Positions 49,055 to 58,765 of a DNA stretch of 64,000 nucleotides are shown here, piece after piece. Location: assembly GCF_002964705.1 (NCBI RefSeq), contig NZ_PQCD01000049.1, positions 62,001-126,000 of the forward strand. Reading direction: 5' to 3'. Under the pieces are notes generated by a model. That model was given only the letters and a program-made list of their open reading frames with translations. It did no database searches and was not told where the DNA came from. How positions within the stretch are numbered: position 1 is the first letter of the stretch; every line of letters starts with the position of its first letter. The DNA is from Pseudoalteromonas sp. T1lg75 (GTDB lineage Bacteria > Pseudomonadota > Gammaproteobacteria > Enterobacterales > Alteromonadaceae). A program made the position numbers and the translations under genes.

Positions 49055-49440
49055 GACGTGCCCCTTAGCCTTTGCATTAAAAAGCCTATGCTGATTAAGC
49101 CCAATGCCGGCACCAAAAACAAACAAAGCAAGAGTACCAACCAGTGCTCGGCGATAAGCGGGCTATGTTCTACCACCTTGGCGGCGGCGGGGACGAAAAA
49201 AAGCGGCATAAAATTGAGCAAGGGTTGTGTGCCAGGCTGCAACCAATGCAATTTTAATAGCCCAAGCTGCAGGGCTAAAAACAGCGCTAACATGGCACTG
49301 AGCGGCGCTGGAAAGGAAAAAGCAAAGTAGTCGCTTATTAAGTGTGCTGTAACAAGAAAACTACTTAAGATGGCCCAGCTTACTGGGAGGCGCAGGGCCA
49401 ACTTAGCATGTTTACCAAGAGCGGCGATGTTGATAGTCAT
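49051..49440 (-). CDS. lrgA: LrgA/CidA-family holin-like protein
   Basis: About 129 aa, four hydrophobic segments, with FPAPLSAMLALFLALQ and LFFVPAAAKVVEH matching LrgA/CidA. Start at 49440 (MTINIAALG) or 49461 (MPAVINN); neither has a clear ribosome-binding site. Either start overlaps the end of the crotonase gene, so it may depend on coupling to that gene. Confidence 0.82.
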   Translation of the reverse strand: MTINIAALGKHAKLALRLPVSWAILSSFLVTAHLISDYFAFSFPAPLSAMLALFLALQLGLLKLHWLQPGTQPLLNFMPLFFVPAAAKVVEHSPLIAEHWLVLLLCLFLVPALGLISIGFLMQRLRGTS

Positions 49441-50203
49441 ATTGTTTATCACTGCTGGCATTTTTAATGGCGATGCGGGTATTTTTGCACATAAGTAGGC
49501 GGATCTGCGACCAGGTTTCTTTCGCTAATTGGCGACGATGACCTTGGCGATAGGCGCTGGTGGTCAGGCGCTTAATGGCGGCCATGGCATCGGGAGAGCG
49601 TTCACTAATATCGGCAATCAGTTGCTGCGCCGCTGCCATAGGGTTTTCTTCTATGGCTGAGATAAGCCCAAGTTCCAGTGCTTCACTGGCTTCAATAGGC
49701 TGAGCCGTCAGTGCCAGACGTTGATAGTCGTCGGCTTTAAGCAGGCTGGGAATAATCAGGCTGGCGCCCATGTCCGGACATAAGCCCCAGCGCGCCTCCA
49801 TAATGGCAAAACTGGCGTCTTTGGTGGCTAGGCGAAAGTCGGCGCCCAGAGCTATTTGCATGCCGCCGCCCCAACAGCGCCCTTGCGTCAGGGCTATTAC
49901 AGGCACATTTAATTCTTGCCAGCCTAAGGTCACGCGCTGTGCCAGGTTCTGATTGCCCGGCAGCCATTTAAACAGTAACGACAGTACCTGACGTGGCTTG
50001 GCCATCACGCCTTTAACATCCAGGCCGCTGCAAAAATCCTGGCCTTGGGCATCAAGGATCACGGCGCGTATATCCCGGCGTTTTTTAATCGTCTTGATGA
50101 CCTTATCAAGCTGCTTAAACATTTCATAATTCAGGGCATTACGCTTTTGCGGACGCGATAGGGTGACATGGGCTATGTGTTCTTTAAAGCTGAGCGTTAT
50201 CAT
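49412..50203 (-). CDS. Crotonase-family enoyl-CoA hydratase/isomerase
   Basis: 263 aa. Oxyanion-hole segments CSGLDVKG and GRCWGGGMQIALGADFR are present, and MEARWGLCPDMG supplies an acid at the position used by isomerase-type members, so dienoyl-CoA isomerase or hydratase activity is possible. AGGAG precedes the ATG. Overlaps lrgA at its 3' end. Confidence 0.85.
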   Translation of the reverse strand: MITLSFKEHIAHVTLSRPQKRNALNYEMFKQLDKVIKTIKKRRDIRAVILDAQGQDFCSGLDVKGVMAKPRQVLSLLFKWLPGNQNLAQRVTLGWQELNVPVIALTQGRCWGGGMQIALGADFRLATKDASFAIMEARWGLCPDMGASLIIPSLLKADDYQRLALTAQPIEASEALELGLISAIEENPMAAAQQLIADISERSPDAMAAIKRLTTSAYRQGHRRQLAKETWSQIRLLMCKNTRIAIKNASSDKQYDYQHRRSW

Positions 50204-50463
50204 TATTATCTCCTCTGACCACTAGCAATGTAACGCAAAGGGCTAGCCCTGTCATTTTGTTATGTAACTCCATTGATAGTATGTAATTTGTTCAACAATA
50301 AGTTTGTTTACATGGTATTTATATAATCTAAGGATAAATACAGTAAGTCACAAATTAGTCTATATTTTCAAAGAACTGAGAAGCGCTATTGAGGTCGACT
50401 TGATGTAATCTCCGCGGGGATTAATTGCGCGCTTATCATTATTAGCTATCAAGGAGAGGGAGT

Positions 50464-51651
50464 ATGCTCGGCGTACCTTCGAATAAAAGTTCATTTACAA
50501 AGAAGATCTTAGCCGTGGCGCTTACGGGCGCTACGTTAACAATGGCTCAAGGGTGCTCAGAAAAACCCGTCGCCAATCAGAACGCCCCTGCTCCCGCAGT
50601 ATCGGTCTATGATGTTCAAGTAGAAGAAATTGGTCAATACCGTGAATTTGTGGCTCGCACCGAGGCATTTCAGGAAGCCAATATTCAGGCTCGGGTGTCT
50701 GGGGAGCTGATTGAACGCACCTTCATTGAGGGCTCTCAAGTTGAAAAAGGGCAGTTGCTGCTAAAGATCGACCCTTCCGAATACCGCGCCAGCGTCAGCG
50801 AACTTGAGGCCACCTTGCGCAGCAATAAGGCCATTGCCGACAGGGCCGAGCGCGACCTAAAGCGCGGTCGTGAAATTGCCGCTGACGGCTTTATCTCCGC
50901 TGCCGACTTAGACAAGCTAGAAACCAACTATAATCAGGCTCTAGCGGCGGTTAAAGCCAGTGAAGCCGGATTGGAAAAGGCCAAGTTAAACCTTGGCTAT
51001 ACCGAAATTCATGCACCTTTTAGCGGCATGATCGGTAAGGTGAATTACGATGTTGGTAATATTGTTGGCCCTAACTCCGGCTCGTTGGCCGAGTTGACCG
51101 ATATCGATCCTATCTACGTCAACTTCCAGGTTGAGGAAGCGGATTACATTACCTATCAACAACAGCAACAGCAAAAGAACGCCGACCCCAATAAGGTGCA
51201 ATTAGACTTGGCTCTGCGCTTACCAAACAACACGGATTTTGCACAAAACGGTGAGCTCGACTTTGCCGACACCAAAATTGATCGCAGCACAGGTACGGTG
51301 GAGCTGCGCGCCAAGTTTGATAACCCGGACGGCATAGTGATGCCAGGGTTGTTTGTGACCCTGATTGTCGAAAGTAAAGAGAAGCAAAAGCAAGCCTTGG
51401 TACCGCAAGCTGCGGTGCAGGTAAATCAGCAGGGTAATTTTGTGCTGGTGGTAAAAGACGACAACACGGTGGCGCAGCGCTTGGTGAAATTAGGCCGTCG
51501 CATTGATGCCATGTGGGTTGTTGACTCGGGGCTTGAGCAAGGAGAGCGAGTGATAGTCGAAGGCTTACAAAAAGTGCGTTCAGGTATTACCGTGCAGCCG
51601 GTAGAAAAGCAGATCGATAAAAAAACCGGCTCCCTTAGCGACAAACAATAA
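50464..51651 (+). CDS. RND efflux periplasmic adaptor (MFP), lipoprotein
   Basis: 395 aa, AcrA/MexE-like. Lipoprotein signal with AQGC lipobox near residue 31; lipoyl-like halves (about 75-110 and 175-210, ARVSGELIERTFIEG ... IHAPFSGMIGKV), a helical hairpin between them, and beta-barrel and membrane-proximal domains. AAGGAGAGGGAG precedes the ATG. Upstream of the pump gene by 11 bp. No TolC-like gene follows, so a housekeeping TolC is presumably used. Confidence 0.92.
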   Translation: MLGVPSNKSSFTKKILAVALTGATLTMAQGCSEKPVANQNAPAPAVSVYDVQVEEIGQYREFVARTEAFQEANIQARVSGELIERTFIEGSQVEKGQLLLKIDPSEYRASVSELEATLRSNKAIADRAERDLKRGREIAADGFISAADLDKLETNYNQALAAVKASEAGLEKAKLNLGYTEIHAPFSGMIGKVNYDVGNIVGPNSGSLAELTDIDPIYVNFQVEEADYITYQQQQQQKNADPNKVQLDLALRLPNNTDFAQNGELDFADTKIDRSTGTVELRAKFDNPDGIVMPGLFVTLIVESKEKQKQALVPQAAVQVNQQGNFVLVVKDDNTVAQRLVKLGRRIDAMWVVDSGLEQGERVIVEGLQKVRSGITVQPVEKQIDKKTGSLSDKQ

Positions 51652-51662
51652 GAGAGTCTCCA

Positions 51663-54600
51663 ATGATCAGTAAGACGTTTATTTATAGACCGAAATTGGC
51701 CTTGGTGATCTCCATTGTGATCACCCTCGCGGGGCTAATTGCGATGACTCAGTTGCCGGTCAACATGTACCCGCAAATTACTCCGCCTCAGGTTCAGGTT
51801 ACCGCCATTTATCCGGGGGCCAGTGCTCAAACCATAGAAGAAACCGTTATTCGCCCCATTGAAGAAAAAATCAATGGCGTCGAAGGTATGATGTATATCG
51901 AGTCCACCTCCAGTAACAATGGCTCGGCCACCATTACAGTGTACTTCAACGTGGGCACGGATACCGACATGGCCCAGGTGAATGTGCAAAACCGGGTCTC
52001 GTTAGCCGAGCCCTTCTTGCCGCAGGAAGTGCGTCGCCAGGGCGTATCGGTGAAAAAAATGTCGAGCAACATGTTGATGGGTGTGAGTTTATACTCAGAA
52101 AACCCGGATATGGACTCGAGTTTTTTAAGTAATTATGCCACCAACTATTTGACCGAGCCTCTGAGCCGTATTCCCGGCGTAGCCTCGGCCGATGTAATGG
52201 GGGATATGACTTACTCCATGCGTATCTGGTTAAAGCCAGATAAAATGGCCTCGTTAGGGGTGACCGTAGTGGAGGTGCAAAACGCCCTTCAGGAACAAAA
52301 CACCCTGGTTGCCGCCGGTAAGTTAGGCGCCTCGCCGTCACTGCCTAATCAACAGTTTGAATATGCCATTCAAGCACAGGGGCGATTTGTGACGCCGAAG
52401 GAGTTCGGCGAAACCATTATTCGCTCCAACCTGGATGGTGATTTTGTCCGTTTAAATGATATCGCCCGCATAGAGCGCGGTGCACAAAGCTATGCCGGCA
52501 GCGCCAAGCTGAACCAAAAAGACACCGGCTTTATCGTTATTTATCAGCTGAATGAAGCCAATGCGACGGAAGTGGCAGAAAAGGTGAAGGCGCTGATGAA
52601 GGACCTGTCAAAGCAGTTTCCAGAGGGGCTCGAATATAAGATTCCCTATGACACCACCAAGTTTATCAACCGTTCCATTGAAGAAGTAAAGATCACCCTG
52701 TATCAAGCGGTGGGCCTGGTAATCTTAGTGGTTTTCTTGTTCTTGCAGAACTGGCGAGCAACCCTGGTTCCGACCGTGGCCATTCCGGTGTCATTGATCG
52801 GCACCTTTGCCGCCATGCTGGCCATGGGCTTTTCCATCAACCTGATCACCCTGTTTGGCCTGGTGCTGGCCATAGGTATCGTGGTGGATGACGCCATTAT
52901 CGTGATCGAAAACGTTGAACGTATATTGCGCGAAGAGAAGCTGCCGATTAAGGACGCCGTTTATAAGGCTATGTCTCAGGTGGGCGGGCCAATTATCGCT
53001 ACCACCTTGGTGCTGCTGGCGGTATTTGTGCCCGTTGGCTTTATGCCGGGGATCACCGGTGAGTTGTACAAGCAGTTTTCGGTAACCATCTCCTTTGCGG
53101 TTTTGATTTCATCGGTAAACGCGCTGACCCTGAGCCCGGCCCTGTGTACCTTGTTGCTCAGTGCCGAAAAGATGAAACCGATAAAATGGCTACGCCCGTT
53201 TGAAAATGTGATCACCAGCTCCACCAAGGGCTATACGGGTATCGTCGGCTTCCTACTTAAGCGTGCCGGTCGTATCGGCATTATCGTTGTAGTGCTGTTT
53301 GTGGCCACCGGCTGGTTGGCTAAAAATGTGCCCACGGGTTTTGTGCCACCGGAAGACCAAGGTTTCGTGTTTGTCGATATCCAGTTGCCTGATGCGGCGG
53401 CCTTGGGGCGTACCGACGCCGTGGTGCAGAAAATCGGTGATATCATAGCGCAAGACCCGGCCACGGAAGACTTTGTTGGCGTATCGGGCTCCTCATTGCT
53501 GGGTGGTGCTGGCTCCAATAACGCCTTGGGCATTGTGGTGCTCAAAGACTGGGAAGAGCGCACCACGCCAGAATTATCAATCAATCAAGTTATTAGCCGT
53601 TTGCAGGGGTAATTGTGGGCGCTGCCCGATGCTCAGGCCATGGTCTTTAACGTGCCGCCTATCCCGGGTCTGGGTGCCAGCTCCGGTTTTGAATATCGCC
53701 TGCTTGACTCCGAAGGGCGTGACCCTGCCGAGCTGGCCGGGGTGATGAATGGCTTGATTTACGAGGCTAATTCACGGCCCGAGCTACAAAGCGTATTCAG
53801 TACCTTCCGCGCCAATTCGCCGCAATACTTTCTGGAGGTTGACCGCAACAAGGCCAAGGCGCAAGGGATCACCCTCGGCAATATATTCCTTACCTTGCAG
53901 GCCCAGCTGGGTTCCTTGTACATCAATGACTTTAACCAGTTTGGCCGTACCTATCAGGTGAATATTCAGGCCGAGGCGGAATACCGTGCCAAGCCCGAGG
54001 ATTTGCAGTACTACTATGTACGCAATAATCAGGGAGACATGGTGCCGCTGACCACGGTGGCCACCTTGCGTCCTATTCTTGGGCCGACCAGCATGAATCA
54101 CTTTAACCTCTATCGCAGTGTCAGTGTGACCGGTAATGCCGCTCCGGGCTATTCTACCGGCGACGCCATCAATGTGATGAAGGAGCTCTCTGCGGAGTTA
54201 CCGGATGGGTACGTGTTTGACTGGGCGGGGCAAACTCGACAGGAGATCATGGCCGGGGATGTGGCCGGTGTCTTGTTTGGTTTGGCCGTCCTGTTTGTGT
54301 TCTTGTTCCTGGTGGCTCAGTATGAAAGTTGGACCATCCCCTTTTCGGTAATTGCCGCCGTGCCACTGGCGATATTCGGTTCCATGAGTACGCTCTTTAT
54401 GCTCGACATGACCAATAATATTTATGCTCAGGTTGGTTTTGTCTTGTTGATCGGTATGTCGACCAAAACCGCGATCCTTATTGTTGAGTTCGCCATGGAG
54501 CAAAGGGCGGCAGGAAAGAGTATTTTCGACGCGGCCAAAATTGCCGCCGAACAGCGTTTTCGTGCCGTATTGATGACCGCCTTGTCGTTTGTACTTGGGG

Positions 54601-54791
54601 TGCTGCCTCTGGTGCTGGCCACCGGTGCCGGTGCCGCCAGCCGGGTATCCCTGGGTGTCACCGTGATGTCGGGCATGATAGCTGCCACCGTGCTCGGTAC
54701 CTTGCTGGTACCCCTGTTCTACACCTATGTGCAACACATGCGTGAGGGCGTGAAACGTAAGCTCGGGGTAGACCCGAATCCCCAAGAATAA
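51663..54791 (+). pseudogene. RND efflux pump (HAE1/MexF-like), interrupted by in-frame stop
   Basis: Proton-driven multidrug pump, conceptual 1042 residues. N-terminal half has LPVNMYPQITPPQVQV, and GLVLAIGIVVDDAIIVIENVE with the proton-relay acidic pair in the fourth membrane segment; C-terminal half has PPIPGLGASSGFE and QVGFVLLIGMSTKTAILIVEFA. At 53610-53612 TAA follows SRLQG and the frame resumes at once with LWALPDAQ, with no shift. Family proteins have a residue such as Q or K here, so CAA or AAA to TAA explains it. A truncated 649-aa product lacks the second half and should not pump. True mutation or sequencing error is undecided. Confidence 0.9.
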
Positions 54792-54800
54792 AAAATAACA

Positions 54801-54826
54801 AAAAGCCGGGAATTTCCCGGCTTTTT
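54801..54826 (+). terminator. RND operon terminator
   Basis: Stem AAAAGCCGGG / CCCGGCTTTT with an AT loop and a T-run, 10 bp after the pump stop. Confidence 0.88.
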
Positions 54827-54902
54827 ATTGGTCGTATGGTTATGCACATTGCCCATAACTTTTGTTATTATCGGCTCAAACAAAAGTAACAAAGAAGCCA
54901 GC

Positions 54903-55217
54903 ATGTCCGGACCCAGATTATTCAGCGCCGAAGAGATCACTCACCACGCGTATGAAGTGTTTTTAGAGCTCGCCCCAGAGCATTTGAGCGAACAGGATAT
55001 TGATGACTTTAATGCTCACAGAGAAGAGCTTGGTTTTATTGAAGAAAGTGAACCGAGCGAAGACTGGCAGAGCATAGTGGCGATGGAAATTGAGCCCGAA
55101 TTCTACAGCGAAGTGACCATAGGTCTGGAGCTGGAAAATGAAGATATCGTTTTTGCCCGGGTGCTGATCAGTCGAGATCAGGATGCCCCTTTTTGTCACG
55201 TTATTTGGAAAGAGTAA
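54903..55217 (+). CDS. yciU: YciU/DUF440 acidic protein (putative DNA mimic)
   Basis: 104 aa, strongly acidic. AYEVFLELAPEHLSEQDIDDFN, EDWQSIV and FCHVIWKE match YciU/HI1450, an acidic family proposed to mimic double-stranded DNA. Start at 54903 (MSGPRLFS) rather than the longer frame from 54828. Confidence 0.85.
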   Translation: MSGPRLFSAEEITHHAYEVFLELAPEHLSEQDIDDFNAHREELGFIEESEPSEDWQSIVAMEIEPEFYSEVTIGLELENEDIVFARVLISRDQDAPFCHVIWKE

Positions 55218-55226
55218 GTAGTTAGT

Positions 55227-56054
55227 ATGCGGTTTTTGGTAGCCCTCCTTGGTTGTTTTAGTTTGAGTTGTTGGGCGGTGGATCCGTTTGAAGACTTTCA
55301 CGAATACGGACAATTAACGGATGCCGAAATCCATGAAATACATCAGGGCGAAATCTTCTATGGCGATGCCGAGTTTGGCTTTATCGTCACCAGGGGTAAC
55401 ACCGACTCGACCAGTTTTAAGCTGCGTGCTAACGTCTATCAGGACTTCACCCATTGGCGAAACCAGTTTAAATTCGACTCCCTGTATCGTCGCGATGTCG
55501 ATAGTGAAACCGGCGAAGAAACCATCTCCGCCCAGCGCTTTTTTATCTCCGGACAATCCAACTACAAGGTAGGCAACGAAAATGCCTCTTTGTTCTTGTA
55601 CGGGGATTATGAAGACGATGAATTCTCCGGCCTGGACTATAAGGCCACGGTGGCAACCGGATACGGCAACCGCCTGTATCGTGGGGTGAAAAACACCGTG
55701 GACTTCGATATTGGTCCCGGACTCTACGTGTCCAAAGCGGATATTGAAGAGGTTGAAGGCGAGGAGGAAGTCGAGCAAAGCGATGGCGATGTCACCGGTT
55801 ATCTGTTGCGCCTGGCCCTGCAATGGGAGCGTAAGGTGTCTAAGCGCACGCGCTTTAATCAGTTTATCAGTGCCGAGCAGTCACTGTCTGGGCTTAACTC
55901 GCGGTTAAAGTCGGAAACCTCACTAATTAGCCAAATCATGGGCCAGCTTTCGTTAAAGTTTGCCTACCTGTATCGCTATAACTCCAAACCGGAGACGCAA
56001 AAGCGCACCTATGACTCGGAATTGAGTGCCACCTTTGTTTACAGTTTTAACTAA
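55227..56054 (+). CDS. DUF481 outer-membrane protein
   Basis: 275 aa. Signal peptide (MRFLVALLGCFSLSCWA), then alternating-strand barrel sequence: AEFGFIVTRGNTDSTSFKL near the N-terminus and a C-terminal SATFVYSFN. This is the DUF481 putative salt-induced outer-membrane family; function unknown. Very acidic segment EEVEGEEEVEQSDGD near residues 172-186. Confidence 0.85.
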   Translation: MRFLVALLGCFSLSCWAVDPFEDFHEYGQLTDAEIHEIHQGEIFYGDAEFGFIVTRGNTDSTSFKLRANVYQDFTHWRNQFKFDSLYRRDVDSETGEETISAQRFFISGQSNYKVGNENASLFLYGDYEDDEFSGLDYKATVATGYGNRLYRGVKNTVDFDIGPGLYVSKADIEEVEGEEEVEQSDGDVTGYLLRLALQWERKVSKRTRFNQFISAEQSLSGLNSRLKSETSLISQIMGQLSLKFAYLYRYNSKPETQKRTYDSELSATFVYSFN

Positions 56055-56069
56055 AAGAGTTTAATTTCT

Positions 56070-56498
56070 ATGTATCAGCATAAACAGTATGCCTGGGCTA
56101 TTTTGGCCATTATTCTGTGGATCGGCACCTTTGTCGGTATGGCGTTTTACCTGATGGGCAGCGATGGCCCCATGCTGTTGTTTGCGGCAATCTTAGCGCT
56201 TTGTGCCTTCTTATTTCATGGCCTGACGGTGCGCGTGGATGAGCAAGGAGTCGAGTGGTATTTTGGTCCGGGAATTGGCAAAAAGCGCTTGGCGTTTAGT
56301 GACATAAAATCGGTAGCCGTGGTTAGCAACTCGTTTCGCCATGGGATCGGCATTCGTATTACCCATGATGGTTGGGTTTACAGCGCCAACGGCTTCGCCG
56401 CGGTGGCCATTGAATTAGAAGATGGCACCTTCTTCCGAGTCGGCAGTAATGACGCCGAGCAATTGGCAGAGGCCATTAGTCAGCATCTGCCCGGCTAA
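56070..56498 (+). CDS. Small membrane protein with PH-like domain
   Basis: 142 aa: two N-terminal membrane helices (about 8-28, 33-51), then a beta-rich domain (VRVDEQGVEWYFGPGIGKKR, SDIKSVAVV) like bacterial PH domains. No family assigned. Followed by a bidirectional terminator. Confidence 0.65.
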   Translation: MYQHKQYAWAILAIILWIGTFVGMAFYLMGSDGPMLLFAAILALCAFLFHGLTVRVDEQGVEWYFGPGIGKKRLAFSDIKSVAVVSNSFRHGIGIRITHDGWVYSANGFAAVAIELEDGTFFRVGSNDAEQLAEAISQHLPG

Positions 56499-56508
56499 TT
56501 AACACCAA

Positions 56509-56537
56509 CAAAAAAGGACGCATCGGCGTCCTTTTTT
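56509..56537. terminator. Bidirectional terminator before slyD
   Basis: Stem AAAAAAGGACG / CGTCCTTTTTT with loop CATCGG, between convergent stops. Confidence 0.88.
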
Positions 56538-56555
56538 GTCAGCGTAGATGCTTGA

Positions 56556-57041
56556 TTAGTGATCGTGGCCACAGCCGCCTTCACCATGCACGTGACCATG
56601 GGCCAATTCTTCGGCCGTAGCATCACGTACGTCAACCACTTCAACGTCAAACTTCAAAGCAACGCCCGCTAACGGGTGGTTGCCGTCAACAATGACGTCT
56701 TCGCCTTGGATATCGATGATGATCACGGTTTGCTCGCCGTCATCCGTGGTGGCACGAAACTGCATGCCAACCTCGATATCCATGCCTTCGAACATGGCCT
56801 TTGGTACCGCTTGCATAAGTTGCTCATGGCGCTCACCATAGCCGTCTTTTGGCTCAACTTCGACACTAAATGTATCACCGGCCTGTTTACCCTGAAGGGC
56901 TTGTTCAAGGCCAGGGATCAAAAAGCCAGTACCCACGATAAATACCAGTGGCTCGCCATCGAAGGTGTTGTCTATGGTGTTGTCCGCTTTGTCGACCACA
57001 CTGTAGTGCATCGTCACGACTTTGTTGTCAGCTATATTCAT
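56556..57041 (-). CDS. slyD: FKBP-type peptidyl-prolyl isomerase SlyD
   Basis: 161 aa. FKBP domain interrupted by the insert-in-flap (about 65-130), VGTGFLIPGLEQALQGKQAGD, and a short His-rich metal-binding tail (HGHVHGEGGCGHDH). Prolyl isomerase and nickel-handling chaperone. GGGAT precedes the ATG; 13 bp behind ygfZ. Confidence 0.94.
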   Translation of the reverse strand: MNIADNKVVTMHYSVVDKADNTIDNTFDGEPLVFIVGTGFLIPGLEQALQGKQAGDTFSVEVEPKDGYGERHEQLMQAVPKAMFEGMDIEVGMQFRATTDDGEQTVIIIDIQGEDVIVDGNHPLAGVALKFDVEVVDVRDATAEELAHGHVHGEGGCGHDH

Positions 57042-57054
57042 AATGTATCCCAGA

Positions 57055-57960
57055 TTAATCTTCTGTCAGTGAGTAGGGCAGAGGTGCAATGGTGAACAGC
57101 ACCTGTGGAGCGTGTTTTGCGCGAAGCTGAACATCTTGCTCAGTATCATTTGGCAACACGGCGAGGCCAAAAAGTTCGCCATTGACGCTGGCTTGGGCGA
57201 TTAAGCTACCGGCACGGCGCCAGTTATCGCCAACCCGACGCTCTAAGTCGAATGGGTTTTGCTCGTCATCGAGCTCGGGAGCCAATACACCTTCATGCTC
57301 AGCCCGCAGCACAAACATGGCACGCTTGTTTTTACCAAGGTACTTCATGCGCGCCACGGTTTCCTGGCCGGTGTAGCAGCCCTTATTAAAACTGATACCA
57401 CCGAGGGCCTGCAGGTTAACCATTTGCGGCACATAGGCATCGATAGCTGTGGCATTTAGGCTTGGCTCGCCGGCTTTAATTTGTGCGCAGGCAAACTCGT
57501 CTCCTTGTTGCGGCTCGGGCAGAACGCCGTTATCGCCAATAAACAGGGCGCGTTGGTCGTCCAAGAGCAGCACCAGATTGTCTTGGCATTGCTGGGCATT
57601 GCCGCTGATGTCGATATTAAAGTGGCTAACAAGCTCGGCTTTAGGCGCCATTATCCCCAATACTTGGGTATCAAGCTGTTCGATATCAACCTTGCTAAAG
57701 ACCGCGTATTTCTTTAACTCGGCCAGGGCAACTTGGGCCTCGGTGTTTGAGCAAATAAGCGCATAGCCGTTTTGATACTGGCTAAGGCGGAAGCAGGCCC
57801 ACAGCTTGCCTTTGGCATTGCACTGACCGGCCCAGCGCCAGGTGTTGGCGTCAATGTCGTTAACGTCTTGCGTCAGCTGGCCTTGCAGGTAAGATTTGGC
57901 ATCGTCACCATGAACATAAATGACGGTGTAATCGGTGGTATAAACCGACAAAGTGGACAT
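57055..57960 (-). CDS. ygfZ: tRNA-modifying/Fe-S protein YgfZ
   Basis: 301 aa folate-binding protein involved in Fe-S enzyme maintenance. Signature KGCYTGQE with the conserved cysteine. AAGGAG precedes the ATG. Divergent from sdhE, the same arrangement as in E. coli. Confidence 0.94.
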   Translation of the reverse strand: MSTLSVYTTDYTVIYVHGDDAKSYLQGQLTQDVNDIDANTWRWAGQCNAKGKLWACFRLSQYQNGYALICSNTEAQVALAELKKYAVFSKVDIEQLDTQVLGIMAPKAELVSHFNIDISGNAQQCQDNLVLLLDDQRALFIGDNGVLPEPQQGDEFACAQIKAGEPSLNATAIDAYVPQMVNLQALGGISFNKGCYTGQETVARMKYLGKNKRAMFVLRAEHEGVLAPELDDEQNPFDLERRVGDNWRRAGSLIAQASVNGELFGLAVLPNDTEQDVQLRAKHAPQVLFTIAPLPYSLTED

Positions 57961-58104
57961 GCATGACTCCTTATGTGCACGAGCAATTACTGTGCTTAGT
58001 GTAACGTAAGCACTTCTGTGATGACAGCGCCTTAGCGTAAAATAGCTGTGTGCCGGGGGAGATTTTGTTACACTGCTGGGCAGCAGACTATTGAGAGGAA
58101 AACA

Positions 58105-58356
58105 ATGGCGAATTTAGATAGTAAGGCGCGTTTACGTTGGGCATGTCGTCGCGGCATGTTGGAGCTGGATGTGTTGTTTATGCCATTTGTCGAGCAGGGC
58201 TATGATGCCTTAAATGATGACGACAAAGCGGTGTTTCAACGTTTGCTGGAGGCGGATGATCCAGATCTGTTCGCTTGGTTTATGGGTCATGAGCAATGTA
58301 AGGACCCGGAGCTAGCGCGCATGGTTAAGATCATCCTTGACCGCGTTCGTGTATAG
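58105..58356 (+). CDS. sdhE: Succinate dehydrogenase flavinylation factor SdhE
   Basis: 83 aa. Helps attach FAD to SdhA. ARLRWACRRGMLELD contains the RGxxE motif. Start at 58105 (MANLDSKA) with GAGGA upstream; an upstream in-frame ATG at 58048 has no support. Confidence 0.94.
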   Translation: MANLDSKARLRWACRRGMLELDVLFMPFVEQGYDALNDDDKAVFQRLLEADDPDLFAWFMGHEQCKDPELARMVKIILDRVRV

Positions 58357-58765
58357 CGGCGCCTTCTTTAATAATGATCCACAGCACCGCCCGGTTATGG
58401 CGGTGTTTGTTTTTGTCTATGCGTTATTGCTCTTGGCGCACCCACAATGGCTTTGGGCTTTTTGGAGCGCCCTAACCCTGGCCTTGGGCTATGTCCATTT
58501 CTGGCATCGCTTTAGTCGCTGTTGGCCCCAGCAGGGCACTTTGGTTATCCAGGGGCAACGCGCCGAAGTGCATCAAGCGGATGTCAGCGTCCGCGGTCGC
58601 TTGTTAAGACAATCTCGGGTTTTCCCCGGTTTAATTCATGTGCAGCTGCAAGATGATCTGAGCGCCAAGCGCCATCATTTCTTTATCGCCGCTAGGGCGA
58701 TGGCGCCCGAACACTTTTGTGAGTGTGCTCGGGCGGTGCAATTGGCGCTTAGTCAGCAGGAGTGA
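58349..58765 (+). CDS. ygfX: YgfX/CptA-like inner-membrane protein
   Basis: About 138 aa: two N-terminal membrane helices, then a soluble domain ([21 protein letters not shown]) of the YgfX family, which accompanies SdhE. It overlaps sdhE; the start could be GTG 58349 or TTG 58337, both without a clear ribosome-binding site. In E. coli this gene has been proposed as a toxin acting on division or cytoskeleton; not evident here. Its 3' end overlaps convergent nadB by 17 bp. Confidence 0.72.
   Translation: MYSGAFFNNDPQHRPVMAVFVFVYALLLLAHPQWLWAFWSALTLALGYVHFWHRFSRCWPQQGTLVIQGQRAEVHQADVSVRGRLLRQSRVFPGLIHVQLQDDLSAKRHHFFIAARAMAPEHFCECARAVQLALSQQE

Noticed and set aside
54198..54785. 195-codon minus-strand frame inside the RND pump
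   Set aside because: Antisense shadow with Gly/His/Gln-rich translation typical of reversed membrane-protein sequence.
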